NCBI GenBank assembly: GCA_934663595.1
Contig: CAKUKM010000034.1
Location: 1 to 24,849, forward strand
Length of the DNA: 24,849 bases
Reading direction: 5' to 3'
Source of the DNA: an uncultured Clostridia bacterium
GTDB lineage: Bacteria > Bacillota > Clostridia > Christensenellales > Aristaeellaceae
The translations under genes were made by a program, and so were the position numbers. The notes beneath the pieces were generated by a model that was given only the letters and a program-made list of their open reading frames with translations, was not told where the DNA came from and ran no database searches. Below are positions 1-7,900 of this stretch, in pieces (the first letter of the stretch is position 1; the number at the start of each line of letters is the position of its first letter).

Positions 1-162
1 TAGAAAGTAAAAGGTTGAACCACAGAAATGGTAAAACGTGACAAGTGGAGAGAAAGAAGGTCAAATTCAGGATATGCACCTCAATGACGAACAACCGCTT
101 CAATAGCGCTCAATTATTACCGATGTGTTAACGTTCTCTGTATCGTTATATGAGTGCAGACA
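1..162. other. Unassigned AT-richer left edge
   Basis: This stretch is visibly richer in A and T than the rest of the window and precedes structured repeat A. No complete gene is visible. A short plus-strand frame enters from outside and stops with TGA at 39-41, so 3-41 could be the tail of a gene that begins left of the window; twelve codons are too few to judge. I see no insertion-sequence end, tRNA or terminator with a T tract. Confidence 0.25.
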
Positions 163-412
163 CACCCCCTCCAGATTTTGCTAGGATTTCTTCGAAATCC
201 CCGGGCGCAAAATCTGCAAGGAATCTATTTTTGCTCCCGGAAAATAGGATTTTCCTCCGCAAAAATAGCCCGCGAGGCGGCAAACCTAAATCTTTGATTT
301 AGCTTTGCCGGTCGCAAAGCGACTTGCTTGCCTTCAGGCAAGCAACCTTGCCACCGCGCATGTCGCCGGGTACGATTGTAATTCGAGAGGGCTTTGGCCC
401 TCTCGAGCTCTC
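163..412 (+). repeat. Multi-hairpin dispersed repeat, copy A
   Basis: This roughly 250-bp element recurs in reverse complement at 14136-14386. It is a chain of stem-loops: outer stem AGATTTTGC (173-181) with GCAAAATCT (207-215) enclosing GGATTTC/GAAATCC (184-200); CTATTTTTGC (225-234) with GCAAAAATAG (259-268) enclosing GGAAAAT/ATTTTCC (239-255); CCGC/GCGG (270-280); GGCAAA/TTTGCC (279-309) around CTAAATC/GATTTAG (286-302); GTCGC/GCGAC (311-323); TTGCTTGCC/GGCAAGCAA (324-345); and CGAGAGGGC/GCCCTCTCG (384-405). Several stems differ from copy B by paired changes, so structure rather than primary sequence appears conserved. It matches no family I can name. It could be a structured RNA, a palindromic (REP/MITE-like) mobile repeat, or a transcription boundary element. 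It lies beyond the 3' end of hslU. Confidence 0.8.
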
Positions 413-435
413 CTTTGGGTTTGATAAACGAAACG

Positions 436-461
436 CCCCCGAGGATTGATTTCTTCGGGGG
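436..461. other. Distal hairpin after hslU
   Basis: CCCCCGAGGA (436-445) pairs with TCTTCGGGGG (452-461) around the loop TTGATT, with one G-T wobble. It closely resembles the hairpin at 486-513, and the two differ by a paired stem change (C-G here, T-A there). Seen from hslU it is the second hairpin. No T tract follows on either strand, so plain intrinsic termination is not well supported. Confidence 0.5.
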
Positions 462-485
462 GTGATGTTGAAATGCCAACGAATT

Positions 486-513
486 GCCCCTGAAGATTGG
501 ATTCTTCAGGGGC
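486..513 (-). terminator. Hairpin just downstream of hslU, possible terminator
   Basis: GCCCCTGAAGA (486-496) pairs perfectly with TCTTCAGGGGC (503-513) around a six-base loop. It starts 8 nt after the hslU stop codon, the position expected of an operon-end terminator. The U tract is missing: the minus strand continues with AATTCGTT. It may therefore stabilise the mRNA 3' end or need help to terminate. Confidence 0.4.
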
Positions 514-520
514 TTATTGT

Positions 521-1888
521 TTAGATGATATACTTGTGAATGTCCTTGCGGTGCAGGTCGGTGGCAAGCATTTTTTCTACGTAGTCCGCGTCGATCGTGA
601 GCTGCACCTCCGGCGCGTCGCCGCCGCCGGCGTTGAACGCAATGTCGGTCAGAATCCGCTCGAGCATCGTGTGCAGGCGGCGCGCGCCGATGTTTTCGTC
701 GGTCTCGTTCGCCTGCCATGCGCATTCGGCGATCTTTTTCAGCGCCTCCGGCGTGAAATCCAGCGTCACGCCGTCCACGCCCAGCAGCTGCTGGTACTGG
801 CGAATCAGCGCGTTTTTCGGCTGCGTGAGGATCTGCTCGTAGTCCTGAACGGTCAGCGGCTTCAGATCCACGCGCACCGGGAAGCGGCCCTGCAGCTCGG
901 GGATCAGGTCGGTGACCTTCGAGACGTGGAACGCGCCTGCGGCGATGAACAGCACGTGGTCGGTCTTCACCGGGCCGTATTTGGTATTCACCGTCGAGCC
1001 CTCGACGATCGGCAGAATGTCGCGCTGCACGCCCTCGCGGGATACGTCGGGCCCGCCGGTCGCGCCGCGGCCGGCCACCTTGTCGATTTCGTCGAGGAAC
1101 ACGATGCCGTGCTGCTCCGCGCGGTCGATCGCCTCGGTGTAGACCGAATCCATGTCGATCAGGTTCTGGCTTTCCTCGGCGACCAGAATCTTGCGCGCCT
1201 CGCGCACCTCGACCTTGCGCAGCTTCGTCTTTTTCGGAAGAATGCCGCCCAGCATGTCGTTTACGTCCATGCCCGTGCCGGGAAGCTCCTGCTTGGGCGT
1301 GAATTCCTCGACCTCGATTTCCACGATGTCGTGCTCGAGCGCGCCGCTGCGCAGGCGGGCGCGCATGTCGGTCTGCCGCTCGGCCAGCTTGCTGCGGTCT
1401 TCCTCGGACGGCTCCGGCTCCGAGCGGTGATTGCCCATCAGGATATCAAAGGGATTGGCCGGCTTTTTCTTGACCGAGTGCGTCAGCAGCTCGACCAGGC
1501 GATCCTCGGCGTTCGCCTCCGCGCGCATGCGCACGCGCTCCATGTGCTGCTCCTTGACCAGGCGAATCGACGCCTCGACCAGATCGCGGATGATCGATTC
1601 CACATCGCGGCCGACATAGCCGACCTCGGTAAACTTCGTGGCCTCGACCTTCACGAACGGCGCGTCCACCAGCTTGGCCAGACGCCGCGCGATTTCGGTT
1701 TTACCCACGCCGGTCGGGCCGACCATCAGGATGTTCTTCGGCGTGACCTCTTCGCGAATGTCCTCCGGCAGCATCGCGCGGCGATAGCGATTGCGCAGCG
1801 CGACCGCGACCGCGCGCTTGGCCTCGTCCTGACCGATGATGTAGCGATCCAGCTCGCGAACGATCTCCCTCGGGGTAAGCTGTATCAT
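521..1888 (-). CDS. hslU: HslU, ATPase subunit of the HslUV protease
   Basis: This 455-residue AAA+ unfoldase (also called ClpY) recognises, unfolds and threads substrates into the HslV chamber in the cytoplasm. The N-terminus MIQLTPREIVRELD matches the family, followed by the Walker A motif GPTGVGKT, the Walker B motif with FLDEIDK, an inserted I domain, and a C-terminal tail (DIHKYII) of the kind that docks into HslV. The length is close to the E. coli protein. The frame is open farther upstream only to a TTG; AAGGAG lies five bases before the ATG at 1888, which fixes the start. It follows hslV by 11 nt and is the last gene of the dprA-topA-trmFO-hslV-hslU run. In Bacillus codY usually follows; it is absent here. 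Confidence 0.97.
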   Translation of the reverse strand: MIQLTPREIVRELDRYIIGQDEAKRAVAVALRNRYRRAMLPEDIREEVTPKNILMVGPTGVGKTEIARRLAKLVDAPFVKVEATKFTEVGYVGRDVESIIRDLVEASIRLVKEQHMERVRMRAEANAEDRLVELLTHSVKKKPANPFDILMGNHRSEPEPSEEDRSKLAERQTDMRARLRSGALEHDIVEIEVEEFTPKQELPGTGMDVNDMLGGILPKKTKLRKVEVREARKILVAEESQNLIDMDSVYTEAIDRAEQHGIVFLDEIDKVAGRGATGGPDVSREGVQRDILPIVEGSTVNTKYGPVKTDHVLFIAAGAFHVSKVTDLIPELQGRFPVRVDLKPLTVQDYEQILTQPKNALIRQYQQLLGVDGVTLDFTPEALKKIAECAWQANETDENIGARRLHTMLERILTDIAFNAGGGDAPEVQLTIDADYVEKMLATDLHRKDIHKYII

Positions 1889-1899
1889 AGGTGCTCCTT

Positions 1900-2457
1900 T
1901 CAAACCGTTTCCACGATGATGTTGGAATTGGTGTATACGCAGATTTCAGACGCGACTCTGAGCGCGCTTTCGGCGATTTCTCTTGCGGACATCTCCGTGT
2001 GCGCATACAGCGCGCGCGCCGCCGCCAGCGCGAAATTGCCGCCGCTGCCGATGGTGAGAATGCCCTCGTCCGGCTCGATCACTTCGCCGGTGCCGGAGAC
2101 GAGCAGGAGGTTGTCGCGGTCGGCGCAGATCAGCATGGCCTCGAGCTTGCGAACGGCCTTGTCCATGCGCCAGTCCTGCGCCAGCTCAATCGCCGCGCGC
2201 GGGAGATTGCCGGAATACTGCGTCAAACGGTCCTCCAGCTTTTCCGCCAGCGCGAACGCGTCCGAAACCGTGCCGGCAAAGCCGATGACCACGCGGTCGT
2301 TGTAAATGCGGCGGATCTTCTTCGCCGTGCCCTTCATGATGGTGTGCTCGCCCATTGTGACCTGTCCGTCGCCGGCGATCGCCGTTACGCCGTCGCGCTT
2401 GACGGCGCAGATCGTGGTGCCGCGGAACGGGCTGCGGGGTTCGGAATCATAACTCAT
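1900..2457 (-). CDS. hslV: HslV, proteolytic subunit of the HslUV protease
   Basis: This 185-residue N-terminal-nucleophile peptidase (ClpQ) forms the proteasome-like degradation chamber capped by HslU. The block GTTICAVKRDG followed by AIAGDGQVTMG matches the start of mature HslV, so Thr14 is the likely nucleophile exposed by removal of a 13-residue leader. E. coli HslV loses only its initiator Met. The conserved motifs GFAGTVSDAF, RKLEAML and IGSGG are present. The start is the ATG at 2457, eight bases after AGGTGAT; an upstream TTG in frame has no suitable ribosome site. The gene overlaps the end of trmFO by 11 nt, which suggests translational coupling. Confidence 0.96.
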   Translation of the reverse strand: MSYDSEPRSPFRGTTICAVKRDGVTAIAGDGQVTMGEHTIMKGTAKKIRRIYNDRVVIGFAGTVSDAFALAEKLEDRLTQYSGNLPRAAIELAQDWRMDKAVRKLEAMLICADRDNLLLVSGTGEVIEPDEGILTIGSGGNFALAAARALYAHTEMSAREIAESALRVASEICVYTNSNIIVETV

Positions 2458-3757
2458 ATTGCTCAATCACCTCGCTGAGTACATTTTCTGCGCGCTCGCC
2501 GAGCTTCTCATAGCGATTGCGCTTGCCGCGAACGCGCGCCTCCAGCGGCTCGAGAATGCCGAAATTGGCGTTCATCGGCTGGAAATTGGCGTTCGGAGTG
2601 GAAACATGGCGCGCCAGTGCGCCGAGAATGGTCTTCTGTGTAAAATCCGGCTCGGGCCTTCCGTCCAGCGCGCACGCAAGGCCGATCGCCGCTGCCAGGC
2701 CGGACGCGGTGGATTCCATATAGCCCTCCACGCCCGAGAGCTGGCCGGCGAAGCGGATCAGGGGATTGCCCTTCAGCGCGTAGTTCGCGCCCAGCATGTC
2801 CGGGCCGTTTAAATAGGTGTTGCGGTGCATTACGCCGTAGCGCGCGAATTCCGCGTTTTCCAGCCCCGGAATCATCCGGAACACGCGCTTCTGCTCGCCC
2901 CATTTCAACCGCGTCTGGAAGCCGACGAGGTTGTACATCGTGCCCGCCTCGTTTTCCTGCCGCAATTGCACCACGGCGTACGGCTCCCTGCCCGTGCGCG
3001 GATCGATCAGGCCCACCGGCTTTAACGGGCCGAACGCGAGCGTCTGCCGGCCGCGCGAGGCGAGAATTTCCACCGCGAGGCAGCCCTCGAACACGAGCTT
3101 TTTCTCAAAATCGTGCAGCTCGGCCAGCTCCGCGCCCACCAGCGCGTCGTAAAACGCGTTGTATTCGTCCTCGGTCATCGGGCAATTCAGGTAATCCGAG
3201 CCGCGATCATAGCGCGACGCGCGGAAGACCTTGCTCATATCCAGCGATTCGGCGGTCACGATCGGCGCGGCCGCATCGAAAAAGTGCAGCGATTTCGCGC
3301 CCGGCAGCGCCTCGATGGCGCTTACCAGCGCCGGATCGGTCAGCGGTCCGGTCGCGATGATGCAGGGCGCGTCCGGAATGGCGTCTACTACGCCGGTTTC
3401 AAACGTGACCAGCGGGCTGGATTTGAGCGTTTCGGTAATCAGATTCGAGAATCGATCGCGATCCACGGCCAGCGCGCCGCCTGCGGGCACGCGGCTCTTC
3501 AGCGCGCAATCCAGAATCAGCGAATTCAGCGCGCGCATTTCGGCCTTCAGCACGCCCGAGGCGTTCGACATCTGCTCGGCCTTCAGCGAATTCGAGCAGA
3601 CCAGCTCGGCAAAGCCCGCGCTCTTGTGCGCGGGGCTGAATTTAACGGGCTTCATTTCGATCAGGCGCACGGGGAATCCGCGCCGAATCAGCTGCCACGT
3701 CGCCTCCGAGCCGGCCAGGCCCGCGCCGACGACGGTTACGGTCGGTTTATTCGCCAT
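2447..3757 (-). CDS. trmFO: TrmFO, folate/FAD-dependent tRNA (uracil-54-C5) methyltransferase
   Basis: This 436-residue flavoprotein makes ribothymidine at position 54 of the tRNA T loop, using methylene-tetrahydrofolate as carbon donor and FADH2 as reductant. It is typical of Firmicutes and replaces the SAM-dependent TrmA. The N-terminal Rossmann motif GAGLAGSEA binds FAD. VCSNSLKAEQ, ALAVDRDRFS and LASRGRQTLAFGPLKPVGL are recognisable family blocks, and the length is typical. The start codon is preceded by GGAGG at eight bases. It overlaps topA upstream and hslV downstream by 11 nt each. The recombinase gene xerC/codV that follows in Bacillus is missing. Confidence 0.97.
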   Translation of the reverse strand: MANKPTVTVVGAGLAGSEATWQLIRRGFPVRLIEMKPVKFSPAHKSAGFAELVCSNSLKAEQMSNASGVLKAEMRALNSLILDCALKSRVPAGGALAVDRDRFSNLITETLKSSPLVTFETGVVDAIPDAPCIIATGPLTDPALVSAIEALPGAKSLHFFDAAAPIVTAESLDMSKVFRASRYDRGSDYLNCPMTEDEYNAFYDALVGAELAELHDFEKKLVFEGCLAVEILASRGRQTLAFGPLKPVGLIDPRTGREPYAVVQLRQENEAGTMYNLVGFQTRLKWGEQKRVFRMIPGLENAEFARYGVMHRNTYLNGPDMLGANYALKGNPLIRFAGQLSGVEGYMESTASGLAAAIGLACALDGRPEPDFTQKTILGALARHVSTPNANFQPMNANFGILEPLEARVRGKRNRYEKLGERAENVLSEVIEQYEL

Positions 3758-5855
3758 CGTCCGCGCCTCCGTTGTCGATCTGCACGCGATGGCGGCAGGT
3801 TTCGTTTACGCAAACATGGTACGCCGTGCCCTTCGCGCCGCGCTTGTAGATCATTCGGCCGCCGCAGACGGGGCATTTGTCGTTGACCGGCAGATCCCAC
3901 GACACGAAATCGCAATCCGGATAGTGCTCGCAGCCATAGAACTTGCGGCCCTTGCGGCTCACGCGCTCGATCAGCTCGCCGCCGCACTGCGGGCATTTCA
4001 CGCCGATGCTCTTCGGCAGCGCCAGCGTGTGCCGGCAGGCGGGGAAATTCGGGCAGGCGAGGAATTTGCCGTAGCGGCTCATTTTGTAAACCATCATCGC
4101 GCCGCACTTTTCGCACGGCACGTCGGACACCTGATCCTCGATCGAGACCTTTTCAATCGCGCTTTCGGCGCGCTCGAGCGTCTTTTCAAACGGGCCGTAG
4201 AATTCCTGAATGACCTTGTGCCATTCCAGCTCGCCGGCCTCGACCTCGTCCAGCTCGTCCTCCATGTGCGCGGTAAACGCGATGTCCACGATGTCGGGGA
4301 AGTGCCTGACCATGGTGTCGTTGACGATTTTGCCCAGCTCCGTCGGAATCAGGCGCTTGTTTTCGCGCGCGACATAGCCGCGGGTGATGATCGTGGAAAT
4401 CGTGGGCGAATAGGTCGACGGGCGGCCGATGCCCTTTTCCTCCAGCGCGCGCACGAGGCTCGCCTCGGTATAGCGCGGCGGCGGCTGGGTGAAATGCTGC
4501 TCGGAATCAAAGCCCTCGGATTTCGCCTTCATGCCCTCGGCCAGATCCGGCAGCGTCCGCGCGTTCGCCTCCTCCTGCGCGTCGTCGAGGCTCTCCTCAT
4601 AGACGGCGGTGAAGCCCGGGAAGCGCAGCTTCTGGGCGTTGAAATGGAAGCGCGCGCCGGTATCGGAATCCACGTCCACGCCGAGCGTGTCGTAGACCGC
4701 CGGCGTCATCTGCGAGGCCACGAAGCGATCGTAAATCAGCTTGTACAGGCGGAACTGGTCGCGCGTGAGCGAGGGCTTGATCGCGTCCGGCCGGTGGTTG
4801 AGGTCGGTGGGGCGGATCGCCTCGTGCGCGTCCTGCGCGCTCTTGCGGGTCTTATAGGTATTCGGCTTTTCGGGAAGATAGTCCGGGCCGTAGGAATCGA
4901 GCACGAGGCTGCGAACGGCCTGAATCGCCTCGTCCGCCGTGCGCGTGGAGTCGGTGCGGATATACGTGACCAGACCCTGCGAGCCCTCGCCGGCGAGCTC
5001 TACGCCTTCATAGAGCTGCTGGGCAATCTGCATGGTCTTCTGCGTGGTAAAGCCCAGCTTGCGCGAGGCCTCCTGCTGGAGGTTCGAGGTGGTAAACGGC
5101 GGGGCGGGGAACTTGCGGCGCTCCGAGCGCCTGATGGCCGAAACGGCGAAATTTGCGCCCTCGCAGAGCGCGAGCACCCGATCCGCGTCCTCCCTGGAGG
5201 CGAGGGCCGTCTTTTCGCCGTTCAGCGACACGAACCGCGCGACGATCGTCGCATGCTCGAACTTGAATTTCGCGTCGATGCTCCAGTATTCCTCGGGGAT
5301 GAAGACGTCGATTTCCTCCTCGCGGTCGCAGATCATCTTGGCGGCGACGGACTGCACGCGCCCGGCGCTTAAGCCCTTTTTGATCTTCGCCCAGAGCAGC
5401 GGGCTGATTTTATAGCCGATCAGGCGGTCGAGCACGCGGCGCGCCTGCTGGGCGTTGACCAGATCCATGTTGATCGTCCGCGGCGCTTTCACTGCCGCCT
5501 GAACGGCCTTCGCGGTCACCTCGTGGAACTCGATGCGGCACGCGGCGCTTTCGTCGACGCCCAGAACGTTGGCCAGATGCCAGGAAATGGCCTCTCCCTC
5601 GCGGTCCGGGTCGGTCGCGAGATAGATTTTGGTCGCGCTGCGCGCTTCCTTGCGGATGCGGTTCAGGATTTCGCCGCGGCCGCGAATGGTGATATACTTC
5701 GGCTCGAAGTTATGCTCGATATCCACGCCGATCTGGGATTTGGGCATATCGCGCACATGTCCCTGCGACGCTTCCACCTTATAGCCGCGGCCGAGAAATT
5801 TTCCGATCGTCTTTGCTTTCGCCGGGGATTCGACGATGACCAGTTTGCTTGCCAT
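3747..5855 (-). CDS. topA: DNA topoisomerase I (type IA)
   Basis: This 702-residue enzyme relaxes negatively supercoiled DNA through a transient 5' phosphotyrosyl bond. The N-terminal TOPRIM domain begins MASKLVIVESPAKAKTI and carries TDPDREGE at 81-88, whose acidic residues bind magnesium. The catalytic tyrosine is Tyr298 in GLVTYIRTDSTR. Three C-terminal four-cysteine zinc ribbons lie at about 581-609, 621-649 and 661-689, the usual Bacillus/Clostridium arrangement. The third has normal CxxC pairs but a short acidic tail. A GGAGG lies five bases before the ATG, and dprA ends 14 nt upstream. Confidence 0.98.
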   Translation of the reverse strand: MASKLVIVESPAKAKTIGKFLGRGYKVEASQGHVRDMPKSQIGVDIEHNFEPKYITIRGRGEILNRIRKEARSATKIYLATDPDREGEAISWHLANVLGVDESAACRIEFHEVTAKAVQAAVKAPRTINMDLVNAQQARRVLDRLIGYKISPLLWAKIKKGLSAGRVQSVAAKMICDREEEIDVFIPEEYWSIDAKFKFEHATIVARFVSLNGEKTALASREDADRVLALCEGANFAVSAIRRSERRKFPAPPFTTSNLQQEASRKLGFTTQKTMQIAQQLYEGVELAGEGSQGLVTYIRTDSTRTADEAIQAVRSLVLDSYGPDYLPEKPNTYKTRKSAQDAHEAIRPTDLNHRPDAIKPSLTRDQFRLYKLIYDRFVASQMTPAVYDTLGVDVDSDTGARFHFNAQKLRFPGFTAVYEESLDDAQEEANARTLPDLAEGMKAKSEGFDSEQHFTQPPPRYTEASLVRALEEKGIGRPSTYSPTISTIITRGYVARENKRLIPTELGKIVNDTMVRHFPDIVDIAFTAHMEDELDEVEAGELEWHKVIQEFYGPFEKTLERAESAIEKVSIEDQVSDVPCEKCGAMMVYKMSRYGKFLACPNFPACRHTLALPKSIGVKCPQCGGELIERVSRKGRKFYGCEHYPDCDFVSWDLPVNDKCPVCGGRMIYKRGAKGTAYHVCVNETCRHRVQIDNGGADDGE

Positions 5856-5869
5856 GAGTACCTCCGGTA

Positions 5870-6985
5870 TTAATTCTCGCCGATGGGCGCGTCGAGATAG
5901 GCGCGATACATTCCACCGGGCGCTTTTACTATTATTCCCCGAAGTTCGAGCATTGTCAAGTAGGAATTTAACTTCGAGGGCAAAATTTGTGTTGCCTGCG
6001 CGATTTCTTCAAACGAAAGCGTCTGCTCCGTCAGCGGAAGCACGATTGCGCGCTCCTCGTCCGAAAGCTCGATCACAGGCGCTTTCGCCGGCAGCACCTC
6101 CGCGCGCTGCGCCCAGCGATAGTGATCCAGAATCTCCCAGGCGGAGATCGCCGGGTGCGCGCCGTCCACGATCAATTTGTTCGGCGCTTCGCTCAGCGGC
6201 GAATAGATGGAGCCGGGAATGGCGAACACGTCGCGATTCTGCTCCAGCGCGTCGTTTACGGTAATCATTGCGCCGGAGGTGGAAGAGCCCTCTACCAGCA
6301 GCGTGCCCAGCGTCATGCCGCTGATGATGCGGTTGCGGGCGGGGAAGAGGCCGGCGTTCGGGCGCGTTCCGGGAATGTATTCGCTCAGGATCGCGCCGCC
6401 GTCCATCAGGATCTGCTCGGCCAGCTCGTCGTTTTCCGGCGGATAGATCACGTCCGGGCCGCTGCCGAGCACCGCGATGGTTTTGCCGTGAACGCTCAGC
6501 GCGCCCTGATGCGCAAAGGTATCCACCCCGCGCGCCATGCCGGACACGATCGTGACGTTCTCCCGCGCAAGATGCGCGGCAATTTCGCGGGCGGCACGCT
6601 GACCGTCGCGCGTGCAGCGGCGCGAGCCGACGATGGCGAACAGCCGGTCGCCGCAGAGCGCGCATTCGCCGCGGACATACAGCGTGACCGGCGGATCGTA
6701 GATTTCGGAAAGCAGCGAGGGATAATCGTCCGAAATGCGCGGAATGGCGCGGCACTCGGCGGACTCGAGCATGGTAAACAGCGAATCCAGATATTTGTCG
6801 GTTCGCGCCGCGCGCAGGGCCTGAATGGTCTTCGCGCCCAGGAATTTGAGCTCCGGCGCGGAAACGTTGTCCCACACCGCGCGCGGGTCCTCGAAGATGC
6901 TCAGCAGCTGGTAAAACCGCTTCACGCCGATGCCGTCGATCGACGAAAGCCAGATCCAGTAGCGCTCCATTTCCGAATAATGCAT
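5870..6985 (-). CDS. dprA: DprA/Smf, DNA-processing protein
   Basis: This 371-residue protein loads RecA onto incoming single-stranded DNA during natural transformation; many non-competent bacteria also carry it. The N-terminal region (YWIWLSSIDGIG) resembles the SAM/HhH-type module. The central Rossmann-like DprA domain shows GSRRCTRDG, VSGMARGVDTFAH and FPARNRIISG, with LVEGSSTSGAMITV. A C-terminal winged-helix segment (from about 310 to the end) matches the DML1-like domain of longer DprA proteins. GGAGG sits seven bases before the ATG. Its promoter region abuts the 25-bp repeat array, and comM lies on the other side of that array. Confidence 0.96.
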   Translation of the reverse strand: MHYSEMERYWIWLSSIDGIGVKRFYQLLSIFEDPRAVWDNVSAPELKFLGAKTIQALRAARTDKYLDSLFTMLESAECRAIPRISDDYPSLLSEIYDPPVTLYVRGECALCGDRLFAIVGSRRCTRDGQRAAREIAAHLARENVTIVSGMARGVDTFAHQGALSVHGKTIAVLGSGPDVIYPPENDELAEQILMDGGAILSEYIPGTRPNAGLFPARNRIISGMTLGTLLVEGSSTSGAMITVNDALEQNRDVFAIPGSIYSPLSEAPNKLIVDGAHPAISAWEILDHYRWAQRAEVLPAKAPVIELSDEERAIVLPLTEQTLSFEEIAQATQILPSKLNSYLTMLELRGIIVKAPGGMYRAYLDAPIGEN

Positions 6986-7057
6986 TCGTTACCTCCGACG
7001 AAAAAGCAAGAGTTCGTGGTTTGTTCGCATTCCAAACCGCGCAGCAAGCGTCGCTTC

Positions 7058-7063
7058 ATTATA
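7058..7063 (-). promoter_or_regulatory. Candidate -10 box for dprA
   Basis: On the minus strand a perfect TATAAT lies about 70 bases upstream of the dprA ATG, giving a leader of roughly 65 nt. The matching -35 region is poor (T-rich, around 7080-7086). This would let dprA-topA-trmFO-hslVU be transcribed independently of comM. Confidence 0.5.
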
Positions 7064-7140
7064 AAGCGCGGCGCAGGAAGAAAAACGCGGGAACAGGAAA
7101 AGCGCGTCTCGCGAGAAATGCACCGTGAAAGCGAGGCACT

Positions 7141-7395
7141 GTCGCATGCGCGACGCTACCGCATGCGCGAGTGCGCGACGCTACCGCATGCGCGAGTGCG
7201 CGACGCTACCGCATGCGCGAGTGCGCGACGCTACCGCTTGCGCGAGTGCGCGACGCTACCGCTTGCGCGAGTGCGCGACGCTACCGCTTGCGCGAGTGCG
7301 CGACGCTAACGCATGCGCGGATGCGCGACGCTACCGCTTGCGCGGATGCGCGACGCTAACGCTTGCAGGGTGCGCGACGCTGCCGCTTGCGCGAT
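7141..7395. repeat. 25-bp tandem repeat array, part 1 (about 10 units)
   Basis: The hexamer GACGCT recurs at 7152, 7177, 7202, 7227, 7252, 7277, 7302, 7327, 7352 and 7376, so the period is 25 bp with one 24-bp step. A unit reads approximately GACGCTACCGC, then ATGCGCG or TTGCGCG, then AGTGCGC. Neighbouring units share variants: ATGCGCG in the first units, TTGCGCG later, GGATGCG last. This pattern fits local duplication by slippage or unequal crossover. There are no spacers, so this is not a CRISPR. The unit has no stop codon in any plus-strand frame, which creates long spurious open frames. It begins about 80 bases upstream of the dprA -10 box. Confidence 0.95.
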
Positions 7396-7540
7396 GATGC
7401 GGACGTAATTCGCTGACGTTTGCGCGAGTACTTTGGGGGCGACGCGTTCGTCGCCGTTCGTACGGATGCGTTTGCGTGCGCTTTGAGTAGGCGCGCGTTG
7501 TTGCTTGCAGCCAGATGGCGGTATGCGCCTTGGGGCGAAT
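7396..7540. other. Spacer between the two 25-bp repeat arrays
   Basis: About 145 bp of GC-rich sequence with scattered fragments related to the repeat (TTGCGCGAG near 7420, GGATGCG near 7464) but without a regular period. It could be degenerate repeat units or an insertion that split one array. No gene, promoter or hairpin stands out. Confidence 0.4.
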
Positions 7541-7900
7541 TTGCGACGCTACCGCTTGCGCGAGAGCGCGACGCTACCGCTTGCGCGAGAGCGCGACGCT
7601 ACCGCTTGCGCGAGAGCGCGACGCTACCGCTTGCGCGAGTGCGCGCCGCTAACGCTTGCGCGAATGCGCGAAGCCACCGCTTGCGCGGATGCGCGACGCT
7701 GCCGCTTGCGCGAGTGCGCGACGCTACCGCTTGCGCGGATGCGCGGTGCTGCCGCTTGCGCGGATGCGCGGTGCTGCCGCATGCGCGGGTGCGCGACGCT
7801 GTCGCTTGCGCGACGCTACCGCATGCGCGAGTGCGCGACGCTGTCGCTTGCGCGAATGCGCTTGCACCGATAGGTGCGCGACGCTGTCGCTTGCGCTTGC
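7541..7900. repeat. 25-bp tandem repeat array, part 2 (about 14 units)
   Basis: Units begin at 7545, 7570, 7595, 7620, 7645, 7670, 7695, 7720, 7745, 7770 and 7795 at strict 25-bp steps, then at 7812, 7837 and about 7880 with irregular spacing. Variants cluster: GAGAGCGCG links the first units and GGTGCTGCCGC appears in two consecutive later ones, again suggesting stepwise local duplication. Each unit contains alternating purine-pyrimidine runs such as CGCATGCGCG and GTGCGCG. The array is the same family as 7141-7395 and decays toward comM. Confidence 0.95.

Noticed and set aside
1..162. Insertion-sequence or intron end at the left edge
   Set aside because: The AT-richer composition is suggestive, but no terminal inverted repeat, transposase segment or intron domain can be seen.
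225..725. A 166-residue minus-strand frame at the left end
   Set aside because: It spans repeat A and the hairpins and overlaps hslU in another frame; its composition is not protein-like.
497..2305. Long plus-strand open frames opposite hslU and hslV, and similar ones opposite comM, the glycosyltransferase, topA and uvrA
   Set aside because: They are antisense shadows caused by high GC content; the minus-strand frames encode clear conserved proteins.
7141..7900. CRISPR array
   Set aside because: Units of 25 bp follow each other directly with no unique spacers, and no cas genes are nearby; it is a plain tandem repeat.
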